64,000 nt of DNA. It comes from Calothrix sp. FI2-JRJ7. Its GTDB lineage: Bacteria > Cyanobacteriota > Cyanobacteriia > Cyanobacteriales > Nostocaceae. The stretch covers positions 124,001 through 188,000 of the forward strand of contig JAHHGX010000064.1 in assembly GCA_019359675.1 (NCBI GenBank). The letters run 5' to 3'. This document shows, one piece after another, positions 18,357 through 26,962 of this stretch (its first letter is position 1; each line of letters starts with the position of its first letter). The notes under the pieces were generated by a model. That model did no database searches. It worked only from the letters and a program-made list of their open reading frames with translations, and had not been told where the DNA came from. Made by a program: the position numbers and the translations under genes.

Positions 18357-18839
18357 CTACATTGTGGTGATTAGGCTTTCCAAAAATCCTTGTTCTATGT
18401 TAGATGCTTGTTGCCCTCCTCCTTCAGCTAAAAGCACATAATATTTTTGCAATAAACCCTGCATTTTTGGTGTACGATATTGAGGTTTAATTTTATATAA
18501 AGCATCACGCCAATGTGTTTCATTCGGACTATTTCCCACCCTGCCAAATAAATCACTTCTTTGACTAATTTATCTAATTCGGCGCCTGAAAAACCTTGTG
18601 CATCACTACTACAACTAGCAAGGATTTTACCATCGAGACTAAAGATAGTTGCCCATATCCAATCTTGATGTGCTCTTAGTATATGTATACATTCACCTGT
18701 GCGCGCTTAGTTCTTCTAAAGTAAACCTGGCGCCATCGTTTTCCAAAATCTCAGCCTGATGTTTCGCCTCAGTCAGTTTTTTCCATCCCTGGAGGCTAAG
18801 AATCACACCACGCCTACGTCTTTGTTTGGAGGCTTCCAT
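18357..18839 (-). pseudogene. Mosaic relic: HTH N-terminus, WD40 blade, AAA-type tail
   Basis: Read from the ATG at 18839, the first frame gives RRRRGVILSLQGWKKLTEAK and ARFTLEELSA. This is the N-terminal domain common in cyanobacterial NB-ARC/NACHT-WD40 proteins. It stops at a TGA. A shifted frame then gives one WD40 blade (HQDWIWATIFSLDGKILASC) and continues directly into QGFSGAELDKLVKEV, like the helix after the sensor region of AAA ATPases. After another shift comes THWRDALYKIKPQYRTPKMQ to a stop near 18357. At least two ancestral genes were fused and frameshifted here. Confidence 0.65.
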
Positions 18840-19014
18840 AGGCTAAGAAGGCTAACGCTTTGTCGAAACTAATTTTACTCGTTTTAAGCCAAGTTAAGCA
18901 ATTCTTCACATTTTATACAACTTAAGCAAAATAATATAGGAAAAGTTATCTATATTACCTCTACAAACCGCGCTCGGTACTGACTGCCAAAAGTCTTTCG
19001 TTACAAAACTTAAC

Positions 19015-19872
19015 TTAGCGCTTAACGCCTTTATCTTTACTGGTGCAAACGGTTTTGCAAAGAGATACTGAAATTACAACCTTTACAAAACTTAAAACTT
19101 AAAAAGGAGAATTAAAGATAATGTTTGCACCAATGGTAATTCTAACTCGTAACTATCTAGGTCAAGTTAAGTTTAATAAACTGCGTGGCAAATTGATTGC
19201 AATACATGCTCAAGTAATAACTCATTTTTGCGACTACTTTCACATCAGCCATATTACCCGTCAGAATCTTATCCGTTTGGCTCGTGATAATGGTAAACGG
19301 TTAGGCTTTCTAGCTTAGTGGCTTATGGCTATCTCAAAGATTACCTTTATCGTAGATGTACAAATGGTGCCTTTATTTTTGCTAGCGTCCGAAAATACTT
19401 GATTGCAAACTGTAGTTAGCAACTCAGAGTCATTTCTTAAAGGAACGCAAAGCACAAAGCTTTCCAGAAAGTTTCTTTGGAATACCGGCTCATGGTCGGC
19501 AGCAGACGTTTACTGCTATGTTCATTTTTTGCATTGTTGACGGGAAGATAATGGAAACCTAGCGAAATGCTGACGATTTAGGACGGATTCTTCAGCTTGG
19601 AGCAAAGATTGAGCCGGGTTCTTCTAAGTAATACTCTGCATTACAAGTGTTTAAAATCACTTAGTATTACTGGCGTTGGATTAAGGCTGGAAATACAAGC
19701 CGTACTTTTTATCTTAAGAGTACAGCTTAAGTTAGCACCTTAACGCCTTCATCTTTACTAGCGTCCGAAACTAGTTGATTACATACTGTAGTTAACAAAT
19801 GCTGAAAGGCATTTTTTCTTGCAGAAAATACTCAATAGTAGAACACAAAGCTTTCCGGAAAGTATATTTTCT
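19015..19872. repeat. Degenerate direct repeats upstream of ndhK
   Basis: Two related blocks of 110-130 bp lie at 19369-19480 and 19745-19872. They share GCCTT(T/C)AT(T/C)TTT, CTAGCGTCCGAAA, CTGTAGTTA and CACAAAGCTTTCC(A/G)GAAAGT. A partial third copy of the leading part (CTTAACGCCTTTATCTTTAC) is at about 19015-19050. CTTTCCGGAAAG is itself a short hairpin. The 650 bp from 19319 to 19969 hold no open gene. The blocks may be duplicated leader or small-RNA sequences. Confidence 0.45.
19121..19318 (+). CDS. Small conserved basic cyanobacterial protein
   Basis: A 65-residue, strongly basic protein with an AAAAGGAG site upstream. It resembles short cyanobacterial proteins I recall with a KLRGK-x-IA-x-H segment and a TRQNLIRLARDNGKRLGFLA ending, some carrying the unsupported label electron transporter. 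Two Cys are not present as a redox pair (only one Cys is seen), so that label is doubtful. Conserved Arg/Lys suggest RNA or membrane-phosphate contact. It precedes the repeat-rich region before ndhK. Confidence 0.6.
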   Translation: MFAPMVILTRNYLGQVKFNKLRGKLIAIHAQVITHFCDYFHISHITRQNLIRLARDNGKRLGFLA

Positions 19873-19969
19873 TAGTGCGTGGTAGACCAAAAACCACAAT
19901 TATTCCCAATAAACAGTCCAATAAATAGCTCAAAAATTAGTTCATAAATTAATATGGGGAACTCTAGCC

Positions 19970-20710
19970 ATGACAGACACAATTATTAACCCTGTTAAAT
20001 ATCCTGAAATTACGCAACAACTCTCTGAGAATATTATTCTCACGACCTTGGATGACCTTTACAACTGGGCAAAAATGTCTAGTTTGTATCCAATGATGTT
20101 CGGTACAGCTTGCTGTTTCATGGAATTTATGGCAGCTTATGCATCTCGCTTTGATATGGAAAGGTATGGAATGATTCCACGTGCGACTCCAAGACAGGCA
20201 GATTTACTTATTACCGCAGGCACTATAACTATGAAGTATGCACCTAACCTGGTGCGACTTTACGAACAAATGCCCGAACCTAAGTATGTAATAGCAATGG
20301 GCGCCTGTACAATTACAGGCGGTATGTTTAGTGTAGATTCACCTAGTGCAGTACGCGGAGTAGATAAATTAATTCCTGTTGATGTTTATATACCAGGATG
20401 TCCACCTAGACCAGAAGCACTAATTGATGCAATTACTAAACTGCGGAAGAAAATAGCGAATGAAAGCATCCAAGAGCGGGAACAAACCAAACAAACCCAC
20501 CGCTATTACAGCATTCCCCATAAAATGAAGGTCGTCCCCCCTGTAAACAATGGACAATATCTTAGAAGTGGAGAACGAGAGGCGCCATCACAGGAGATTT
20601 TGGAGGCAACAGGTTTACCTTTACCGTTGATGCTCTCAAAAAGTGTGAATTCTCAAAACCCATCAACAACAAAAATGGATTCTACGACTTATGCAGGAAC
20701 TACTGCATAA
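19970..20710 (+). CDS. ndhK: NADH dehydrogenase-like subunit K, stand-alone copy
   Basis: Iron-sulfur subunit of the photosynthetic complex I (NDH-1) that carries cluster N2 next to the quinone site. The 246 residues keep the ligand cysteines in [19 protein letters not shown] and PGCPPRPEA. They also keep [18 protein letters not shown] and the cyanobacterial C-terminal tail with [15 protein letters not shown]. In cyanobacteria ndhK normally sits between ndhC and ndhJ; neither is here. The core has substitutions ([20 protein letters not shown]) that suggest a divergent paralog. A methyltransferase gene follows at 94 bp. Confidence 0.9.
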   Translation: MTDTIINPVKYPEITQQLSENIILTTLDDLYNWAKMSSLYPMMFGTACCFMEFMAAYASRFDMERYGMIPRATPRQADLLITAGTITMKYAPNLVRLYEQMPEPKYVIAMGACTITGGMFSVDSPSAVRGVDKLIPVDVYIPGCPPRPEALIDAITKLRKKIANESIQEREQTKQTHRYYSIPHKMKVVPPVNNGQYLRSGEREAPSQEILEATGLPLPLMLSKSVNSQNPSTTKMDSTTYAGTTA

Positions 20711-20804
20711 ATTTTGAAAATATTAACTGTAAGTTGATATGAGTGGGATAAAGCTTCCTGGTTTAAGCAAGTTGGACTCCCTATAGATTAAGAGGTACTG
20801 TGAA

Positions 20805-21857
20805 ATGAACGAAGCACGCTTACAAGAATTTGTGCATCAAGTTGTTAATGATATGGCGGCAGGTATGTCTGGTGTAATGACCAACATCGGACATAAGCTC
20901 GGTCTTTACAAAGCAATGGCAGGCGCCGGAGCAATTACACCCAAGCAACTAGCCCAAAAGACAAATACAAAGGAACGTTACGTACAAGAATGGCTCAATA
21001 ATCAAGCGGCAGGTGGTTATGTTATTTACCATCCAACCACACGCGCTTACGAGTTACCTGATGAACATGCGATGGTGTTAGCTAACTCTGAAAGCCCTGT
21101 GTTTATGAGTTCTGCTTTTGACTTGATTTCTTCAATGTGGTTAGATGAAGACAAAACTATTGATGCTTTCCAAACAGGCAAAGGTATCGGTTGGCATGAG
21201 CATCACCCTCGGTTATTTTGCAGTTGTGAAGCATTTTTCAGAAATGGCTACAAGACTTATTTAACCAATGCGTGGATTCCTGCACTTGAAGGGGTAGAAG
21301 CAAAGTTAAAAGCAGGTGCAAAAGTCGCTGATTTGGGTTGTGGTCATGGCGCCTCTACTATCATTATGGCGCAAGCTTTTCCTAATTCCACTTTTTTTGG
21401 CTTTGACTACCACTTTGATTCAATTGCTACTGCACGTCTGCGCGCGGAAGCTGCGGGTGTTGCAGATAGAGTTCACTTCGAGGTTGCCACAGCTAAGGAT
21501 TATCCAGGAAACGATTACGACCTCGTTTGTTTTATGGATTGTCTCCATGATATGGGTGACCCAGTAGGCGCCGCAAAATATACTAGAGAAGTATTAAGCG
21601 AAGATGGAACTGTATTATTAATCGAACCTTTTGCAGGAAAAAAACTTGAGGATAATCTCAATCCAATCGGTCGAATGTACTACGCAAGTTCCACTGCAAT
21701 ATGTACACCAAATTCCCTATCTCAAGAAGTTGGACTGGGACTAGGAGCGCAAGCAGGAGAGGAAAGACTTACTCAAGTGATGTCTGAAGCAGGGTTTAGT
21801 CATTGTCGTCGTGCGACTGCAACACCCTTCAACTTGATATTAGAAGTGCGAATTTAG
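20805..21857 (+). CDS. Class I SAM-dependent methyltransferase with winged-helix N-terminus
   Basis: A 350-residue protein. The N-terminal 90 residues form a winged-helix dimerisation-type domain (GHKLGLYKAM, TPKQLAQKTNTKERYVQEWL), as in O- and C-methyltransferases related to Rv2258c. The catalytic Rossmann part has the SAM loop VADLGCGHGASTIIMAQAFP, an acidic strand end GFDYH, VCFMDCLHDMGDP and DGTVLLIEPF. The substrate is not evident. It follows ndhK on the same strand, but the functional link is uncertain. A clear Shine-Dalgarno-like AAGAGG precedes the ATG. Confidence 0.88.
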   Translation: MNEARLQEFVHQVVNDMAAGMSGVMTNIGHKLGLYKAMAGAGAITPKQLAQKTNTKERYVQEWLNNQAAGGYVIYHPTTRAYELPDEHAMVLANSESPVFMSSAFDLISSMWLDEDKTIDAFQTGKGIGWHEHHPRLFCSCEAFFRNGYKTYLTNAWIPALEGVEAKLKAGAKVADLGCGHGASTIIMAQAFPNSTFFGFDYHFDSIATARLRAEAAGVADRVHFEVATAKDYPGNDYDLVCFMDCLHDMGDPVGAAKYTREVLSEDGTVLLIEPFAGKKLEDNLNPIGRMYYASSTAICTPNSLSQEVGLGLGAQAGEERLTQVMSEAGFSHCRRATATPFNLILEVRI

Positions 21858-21978
21858 TAAATAGGGAATGGGGAATGGAGAGAAATGTAGAGTGCGTAAC
21901 AGCAAACCCTAAATAGAAAATAAAATGAGAAAACAAAGTGCTGTACGCACCATCAACGTGAACTATAAAGTAGGCAAT

Positions 21979-22083
21979 TATAGCAGTCCGTGCAGTAATT
22001 GTAAAAAATGTATCAATGTAGAGACCGAATATATTCGGTCTCTACAATGGGCGAATTTTACGAATGATGCGCGGACTGCTATA
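21979..22083. repeat. Nested inverted repeat element
   Basis: An outer pair TATAGCAGTCCG (21979-21990) / CGGACTGCTATA (22072-22083) encloses a perfect 28-bp palindrome (22018-22045) with GTAGAGACCGAATA and TATTCGGTCTCTAC halves. The 105-bp unit would fold as a double hairpin. It ends 20 bp before the TPR gene start. The layout resembles a small miniature element rather than a simple terminator. Confidence 0.6.
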
Positions 22084-22103
22084 TGGATTAGGAGTGTAAT
22101 TCG

Positions 22104-23795
22104 ATGAAAAGAAGAATTATATATATCTTGACTGCGCTGATAAGTTTTATTCTATTTTACGGTTTATTCATAAAAACACCTATAGCAGTAGCAAATAATT
22201 CTGCTCGCAGTGCTGAGGCACAGCCACACATGGCGCCTTTATTAAAAAATCTCGGCGCCTATGATCATCCAATTTCTACAAAATCAGAACTTGCTCAACG
22301 TTATTTTGACCAGGGGCTTATCCTCACTTACGGGTTTAACCATGATGAAGCTGCTCGCTCCTTTCGTCAAGCAGCAGAACTTGATAGCAATTGCGCGATG
22401 TGTTACTGGGGAGTAGCTATAGTTAAAGGTCCCAATATCAACGCAGTAATGGAAGCTGACGCTGTACCAGAAGCTTGGCTAGCATTACAAAAAGCGATTG
22501 AATTAAGTAAAAACGCCACTGAATCAGAAAAAGGCTACATTCAAGCGTTAGCAAAGCGTTATCCATCGGCACAAGTTATAGCAGACCGAAAACTATATGA
22601 TATTGCTTATGCTAATGCAATGCGAGATTTGCACAAGCGTTATCCAAATGATTTAGATGCAGCAACTTTATTTGCTGAAGCTGTAATGGATACTTCCCCT
22701 TGGAATTACTGGGCAGCAGATGGTAAACCAAGAAGGGAGACAGTGGAAGTTTTGACTGCTTTAGAATCAGTTCTAAAAAGCAATCCTGATCATCCCGGAG
22801 CAAACCACTTATATATTCATGCTGTTGAAGCATCGCCTAATCCTGAACGCGGAGTTAAGAGTGCTGACCGTCTTCGTGATTTTGTAACAGGCGCCGGACA
22901 TTTAGTACATATGCCCTCGCACATTTACATTCGAGTCGGACGTTATCAAGATGCTGTAATTGCTAACCAAAAAGCAATCGCTGTTGATAAAGAATATATG
23001 AGCCAACATAAAGCCTCTGGTCTTTACCCATTAGCTTATATGCCGCACAACCATCACTTCCTCTTGGCAGGTGCCACAATGTCGGGACAAAGTAAGCTAG
23101 CAATTGAAGCTGCCCGCAATACAGCAGCGATGGCAGATGAAAAACAAATGCGCGCGTCTGGTTATGAGACATTACAGCATTATTATGTAATGCCACTTTA
23201 TACCCTAACTAAATTTGGTAAATGGGATGAAATTCTAAAGCAACCTACTCCAGCAGCAGATTTGAAGTATCCTCAAGGAGTTTGGCATTACGCGCGTGGG
23301 ATGGCATTTACAGCTTTGGGTCAACTTGAACAAGCAACCCACGAATTAGAAGAATTAAGAAAAATAGCAGTTGACCCTTCCTTAGAAAAAGTAACAATCT
23401 GGAATATCAACTCTGCGGCTAATTTGATGCAAATTGCATCGCAGGTACTAACAGGTGAAATTGCTGCAAAACAGGGTGACTATACAAAAGCAATTGACTA
23501 CTTGAACCAAGGAGTTGCATTAGAAGACAAACTAAATTACGACGAACCAGCAACTTGGTACTCCCCAGTCAGACATTTGTTAGGTGCCGTTTTGCTAACA
23601 GCGAACCGTCCAGCAGATGCAGAAAAAGTGTATCGCGAAGATTTAAAACATTATCCTGAAAATGGTTGGTCGTTGTTTGGACTTGCACAAAGTTTAAATA
23701 TCCAGGGCAAAACAAAAGAAGCAGAGGAAATACAACAGCAATTTGAAACAACTTGGAAACAAGCCGATGTCAAACTTATTGCCTCACAAATTTAA
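22104..23795 (+). CDS. Exported tetratricopeptide-repeat protein
   Basis: A 563-residue protein with an N-terminal membrane segment or signal (IIYILTALISFILFYGLFI). It then forms an array of TPR-like helical pairs to the end (for example YFDQGLILTYGFNHDEAARS, AVIANQKAIAVDKEY, AKQGDYTKAIDYLNQGVALE). Conserved family stretches include CAMCYWGVAIVKGPNIN with a CxxC pair (Cys97, Cys100), PGANHLYIHAVEASPNPERG and HLVHMPSHIYIRVGRY. The many His and the CxxC hint at metal or heme proximity, but no CxxCH is present. Likely periplasmic or lumenal scaffold; function unknown. TAGGAG precedes the ATG. Confidence 0.85.
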   Translation: MKRRIIYILTALISFILFYGLFIKTPIAVANNSARSAEAQPHMAPLLKNLGAYDHPISTKSELAQRYFDQGLILTYGFNHDEAARSFRQAAELDSNCAMCYWGVAIVKGPNINAVMEADAVPEAWLALQKAIELSKNATESEKGYIQALAKRYPSAQVIADRKLYDIAYANAMRDLHKRYPNDLDAATLFAEAVMDTSPWNYWAADGKPRRETVEVLTALESVLKSNPDHPGANHLYIHAVEASPNPERGVKSADRLRDFVTGAGHLVHMPSHIYIRVGRYQDAVIANQKAIAVDKEYMSQHKASGLYPLAYMPHNHHFLLAGATMSGQSKLAIEAARNTAAMADEKQMRASGYETLQHYYVMPLYTLTKFGKWDEILKQPTPAADLKYPQGVWHYARGMAFTALGQLEQATHELEELRKIAVDPSLEKVTIWNINSAANLMQIASQVLTGEIAAKQGDYTKAIDYLNQGVALEDKLNYDEPATWYSPVRHLLGAVLLTANRPADAEKVYREDLKHYPENGWSLFGLAQSLNIQGKTKEAEEIQQQFETTWKQADVKLIASQI

Positions 23796-23807
23796 TATAA
23801 TCTAAAT

Positions 23808-23842
23808 GTAGGTTGGGTTACGCTGCACTTCACCCAACCTAC
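23808..23842. terminator. Hairpin after the TPR gene
   Basis: GTAGGTTGGGT (23808-23818) / ACCCAACCTAC (23832-23842), an 11-bp perfect stem 13 bp after the TPR stop. It belongs to the GTAGG hairpin group; a near relative closes the GH31 gene at 31917. Confidence 0.65.
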
Positions 23843-23878
23843 GATAAATACAACCCAACATAATCACGGTGAGCAAAA

Positions 23879-24721
23879 ATGAAATTAAATCGTTTTCATA
23901 ATGCAAAGCAATTTTATGACCAAGTAAAAGATTACCTCATTAGCCAGGAAGCACAACATTGCTTACTTTTAGGTATCAGTGATACATTAGTTCATAATCC
24001 TGAAAGATACCAACCAAACCCCTACCTGGCATCTGTAGAAGTCGCAGAACAAGTTGTAGCGGTAGCAATAATGACACATCCTTATAAGCTAGTATTGTCT
24101 TGTCAGGATTTAGAAGCAATAGAAATATTTGCCAAAGACTTGTACACTCAGGATTTACAAGTACCAGGAGTTAGCGGTCAAACAAACGAAGTTCTTGCCT
24201 TTGCAAACATGTGGCAAAATCTCACTGGTCAAGCTTATCAATTAAGTATGCAAATGCGGATTCATCAACTGCAAGTCGTACAACCTATTGTTAGAGCCAA
24301 TGGTTATTTACGTAATGCCACGGAAGCAGACCGCACGCTTTTACTCCAGTGGTATCAGGAGTTTGAAATTGAAGTATTTGGTGAGCAAATGACAAATGCA
24401 CAATATATAGATAATAACCTGAAGCAAAACACAATTTATCTTTGGCAGGATGAAGTACCAGTATCATTTGTTTGCTGTGCAGGCTCAACACCCAACGGCA
24501 AAAGGCTTGGGCCTGTGTATACACCAAAAGAATATCGTAAAAAAGCCTACGCCACAACTTGTGTAGCTGATTTAAGCCAGAAGTTTTTGGATATGGGTTG
24601 TCAATTCTGCTTTTTGTTTACTGATTTAGCAAATCCTGTCTCAAATCATGTTTATCGCAAAATTGGCTATCTGCCTGTAACTGATTGCTGCGAGTATAAA
24701 TTTATAAATAGTTCTAAATAG
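23879..24721 (+). CDS. GNAT family acetyltransferase
   Basis: A 280-residue protein. The N-terminal 140 residues are a divergent GNAT-like half. The C-terminal half is a clear FR47-type GNAT domain, with RNATEADRTLLLQWYQEFEI, the strand ending VSFVCCAG, the acetyl-CoA loop GPVYTPKEYRKKAYATTCVA and FLFTDLANPVSNHVYRKIGY. It probably acetylates a small amine or an N-terminus; the acceptor is unknown. It lies 83 bp after the TPR gene behind a hairpin, so it likely has its own promoter. Confidence 0.87.
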   Translation: MKLNRFHNAKQFYDQVKDYLISQEAQHCLLLGISDTLVHNPERYQPNPYLASVEVAEQVVAVAIMTHPYKLVLSCQDLEAIEIFAKDLYTQDLQVPGVSGQTNEVLAFANMWQNLTGQAYQLSMQMRIHQLQVVQPIVRANGYLRNATEADRTLLLQWYQEFEIEVFGEQMTNAQYIDNNLKQNTIYLWQDEVPVSFVCCAGSTPNGKRLGPVYTPKEYRKKAYATTCVADLSQKFLDMGCQFCFLFTDLANPVSNHVYRKIGYLPVTDCCEYKFINSSK

Positions 24722-24755
24722 TATAGATATTTAGTTTAATTAAAGGAAAATTGGG

Positions 24756-25304
24756 ATGAGAAAGGTTATTTATCATGTTGCCACTACGCTTGATAATTAT
24801 ATTTCCCATGAGGATGGCTCAACCGAAGGGTTTTTAGGAGAAGGAGAACATGTGGATGATTACTTGGAGAGTCTCTTGGCATACGATACGGTATTGATGG
24901 GTAAAGCTACGTATGAGTTTGGCTATCAGTTCGGTGTTCAACCTGGGCAACCTTCACCAGTTTATTCCCACATGAAGCATTATATTTTCTCCAAGACGAT
25001 ACGGTTTGACACCGAGCCACATGAGCAGGTTGAAATCATAGACAAAAACGAACTAGAATTTGTTAAGGAATTAAAAAAGGCGCCGGGAACCAATATTTAC
25101 TTGTGTGGAGGTGGAACGTTTGCAGGTTTTCTGTTTGAAAACGAACTGATTGATGAATTAATAATCAAGCTTAATCCTGTTATATTTGGTAGCGGGATTA
25201 GGCTTTTTGGAAAAAGCATAAAGGCAGTTAATTTATCGTTAATTGATTCAAAAGCTTATAATAGTGGTGTGCTGTTGTTAACTTATAAACTCAATTACAA
25301 ATAG
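24756..25304 (+). CDS. Dihydrofolate reductase family (RibD-C-like) protein
   Basis: A 182-residue RibD C-terminal/DHFR-fold protein: KVIYHVATTLDNYIS, a DTVLMGKATYEFG strand-loop, NIYLCGGGTFAGFLFENELI for the NADPH pyrophosphate site, and LNPVIFGSGIRLFG. Members of this stand-alone group are presumed NADPH reductases, but substrates are mostly unknown and it need not make riboflavin or folate. An AAAGGAAAATTGGG site precedes the ATG. It is 34 bp after the GNAT gene, so the two may be co-transcribed. Confidence 0.88.
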   Translation: MRKVIYHVATTLDNYISHEDGSTEGFLGEGEHVDDYLESLLAYDTVLMGKATYEFGYQFGVQPGQPSPVYSHMKHYIFSKTIRFDTEPHEQVEIIDKNELEFVKELKKAPGTNIYLCGGGTFAGFLFENELIDELIIKLNPVIFGSGIRLFGKSIKAVNLSLIDSKAYNSGVLLLTYKLNYK

Positions 25305-25366
25305 AAAACTTGCAACGGATGTCACGAATGTAACGGATGGTTGGTTCGTTTTGTACTTAGCTTTAT

Positions 25367-25714
25367 TTAGGCAACTTCTCTGGTTTTTTGTTTTGTTTTT
25401 TCTGCCTCTATTTTTAAAGTTTTAAGAGACTCGAAGTAACCTTGCTCCCACAATTGTCTAACCACATTTTCCATTGCTTCACGGGTAACTTCGGGTAAAA
25501 TAATTAATCCAGGTTCAGCAAATAAAGCAGACCCTGCTTCCTGTTCTGCTTCCAAGTCTTGTTGTAAGCGAATAGGATCAATGAAGTAAACGGTATACAT
25601 TTCTCCCTCTGGACTCTGAAGAATACCATCACTTCTATACCCTTTCATTGGAGTTTCTTCATCATCTCTATCTTCCCATCCATATTTAAAGCTTAACTTT
25701 GGATAATCAGCCAT
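25367..25714 (-). CDS. Conserved hypothetical acidic protein
   Basis: A 115-residue acidic protein with no family I can name. It contains GILQSPEGEMYTVYFIDPIR and a helical ending (AMENVVRQLWEQGYFESL). A strong AAGGAGG precedes the ATG by 11 bases. It follows the 46-residue gene at 25738-25878 by 23 bp in the same direction, so the pair looks like a two-gene operon. A paired small-gene layout resembles toxin-antitoxin modules, but no toxin motif is visible. Confidence 0.6.
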   Translation of the reverse strand: MADYPKLSFKYGWEDRDDEETPMKGYRSDGILQSPEGEMYTVYFIDPIRLQQDLEAEQEAGSALFAEPGLIILPEVTREAMENVVRQLWEQGYFESLKTLKIEAEKTKQKTREVA

Positions 25715-25737
25715 TATCTCTATTCCTCCTTAATTGC

Positions 25738-25878
25738 TTAAATTTTTCCTAGTTCATCGTTAAACTGTTCAAAAGTTAACAAATTTGCTTCTTTCGGAAC
25801 AATTTTATAATGCTGCGGGTCTCGCTCTCTTTGTATCATTTTTAACGTATCAGGCAAGTAAATAATTTTAATTGTCAT
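25738..25878 (-). CDS. 46-residue protein paired with the gene downstream
   Basis: A short open frame with ATG at 25878 encoding KIIYLPDTLKMIQRERDPQH then a VPKEANLLTFEQFNDEL ending. It is supported by a degraded relative at about 30621-30753, where the same sequence follows a longer upstream domain. So this may be a detached C-terminal domain. It starts only 3 bp from the end of the HlyD relic. Function unknown. Confidence 0.5.
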   Translation of the reverse strand: MTIKIIYLPDTLKMIQRERDPQHYKIVPKEANLLTFEQFNDELGKI

Positions 25879-25881
25879 TAA

Positions 25882-26571
25882 TTACTGAATTCCGCTCCAT
25901 TCTCGCAAAAATGGTAGTAAAAATGTAATCGGCGCCTGTTCTTCTACTTTAACTCGCACAGCAGTAGTAGTTCCTGGTGTTAGTTTCATGTTTGGTCCTT
26001 TGGAGGATGACCATTTGTAACCAGTAGTATTGGTTGGCTCGGCTACTAAAGAGGCAATAACTTCTACTTTAACGGTTTTACTTGTTAGTGTTTCTGCTAG
26101 TTCGGCATTTCCAACTTTGGTAGCTACTGTTGTTGATGTTACTGGGTAAGCAGATACTGATTTGACGGTGGCGACAATTCCACCAAACCGCTCGCGTTTG
26201 ACTGTATCTGGTGTAATTTGCATCTGCATTCCTGGTTTAATTCGCTTACCGTCTTTGACATCAAAGTAAACGATACTAGATATCTGCGTTCCTGATACTT
26301 GAGGTTGTAATGTGCCAAGACGTGTACCGGGATTTACTACTTGTCCAAGTGTGCTACTGATATCTAAGATACATCATAGATACTAATGCTTGTTTGTCTT
26401 GAAGTCGTTGCAGCAAAGTTTGACGTTGCTGTTCGATGTTGGCTAAAGCTTGTTCTTTAATTACTGGGGATAAAGCTTGAATATCGCGCAGGCGAACTAA
26501 CGAGTCAACCCGCTTTTTCATTTAATTCCAAGGCTAGTAGTTTAAGGGGTGCGATTTCCATACTGCTGGAT
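25882..26571 (-). pseudogene. NHLM bacteriocin-type HlyD secretion protein, decayed
   Basis: The longest open part (25882-26229) reads ITPDTVKRERFGGIVATVKS, YKWSSSKGPNMKL and VEEQAPITFLLPFLREW. This is the C-terminus of membrane-fusion proteins of NHLP-leader bacteriocin exporters. Upstream the frame carries on without a stop (GQVVNPGTRLGTLQPQVSG, YFDVKDGKRIKPG). Before that an out-of-frame segment gives the coiled coil (IKEQALANIEQQRQTLLQRL), ended by a stop. The lipoyl N-terminal half and membrane segment are gone. No NHLM ABC or leader-peptide genes are seen next to it. Confidence 0.8.
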
Positions 26572-26586
26572 ATAGGCGCCAACGTC
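26551..26586. repeat. 36-bp direct repeat, left copy
   Basis: Matches 27947-27982 at 33 of 36 positions; core GGATATAGGCGCCAACGTC. The two copies flank the Rpn-like gene. This copy lies at the broken end of the HlyD relic. Confidence 0.6.
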
Positions 26587-26962
26587 TTACCAGGGTGATG
26601 ATTAATATTAATACGCCGTTAGCTTACGGTGTTATACATTCAGTAATATTTACTATTGCCAAACAACGGCAATATTTTCATGACTGATTCTACAAATTTG
26701 TAAATATTACGCACCAAATTTTTTAACTTTTGCAATGTAATAGCGACTATTAAAATTCGTTTTTTGTTTATATTCCTGATAATAAAATTTGGCAAATAAT
26801 GATAAAATTGATTTGTGAATTGATATTCTTGCGCGTGATAGTTAGCTGTTTTTTGTTGATTGCTGTATCTTTTTATGCCTTTATTTACAATGTGCCTCTA
26901 CTTTCAAGAGTTTGAATGCTCAAGCTATGTATCTTTGTTTACAATTGATGGAGTAGCTTGAA
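26587..26962. other. AT-rich intergenic region before the Rpn-like gene
   Basis: About 375 bp, rich in A and T runs, with no open frame that reads like protein and no strong hairpin. It probably holds the promoter of the gene at 26963. Confidence 0.4.

Noticed and set aside
21925-22107. A 60-codon frame before the TPR gene
   Set aside because: It reads through the nested palindrome, so it is repeat DNA rather than a gene.
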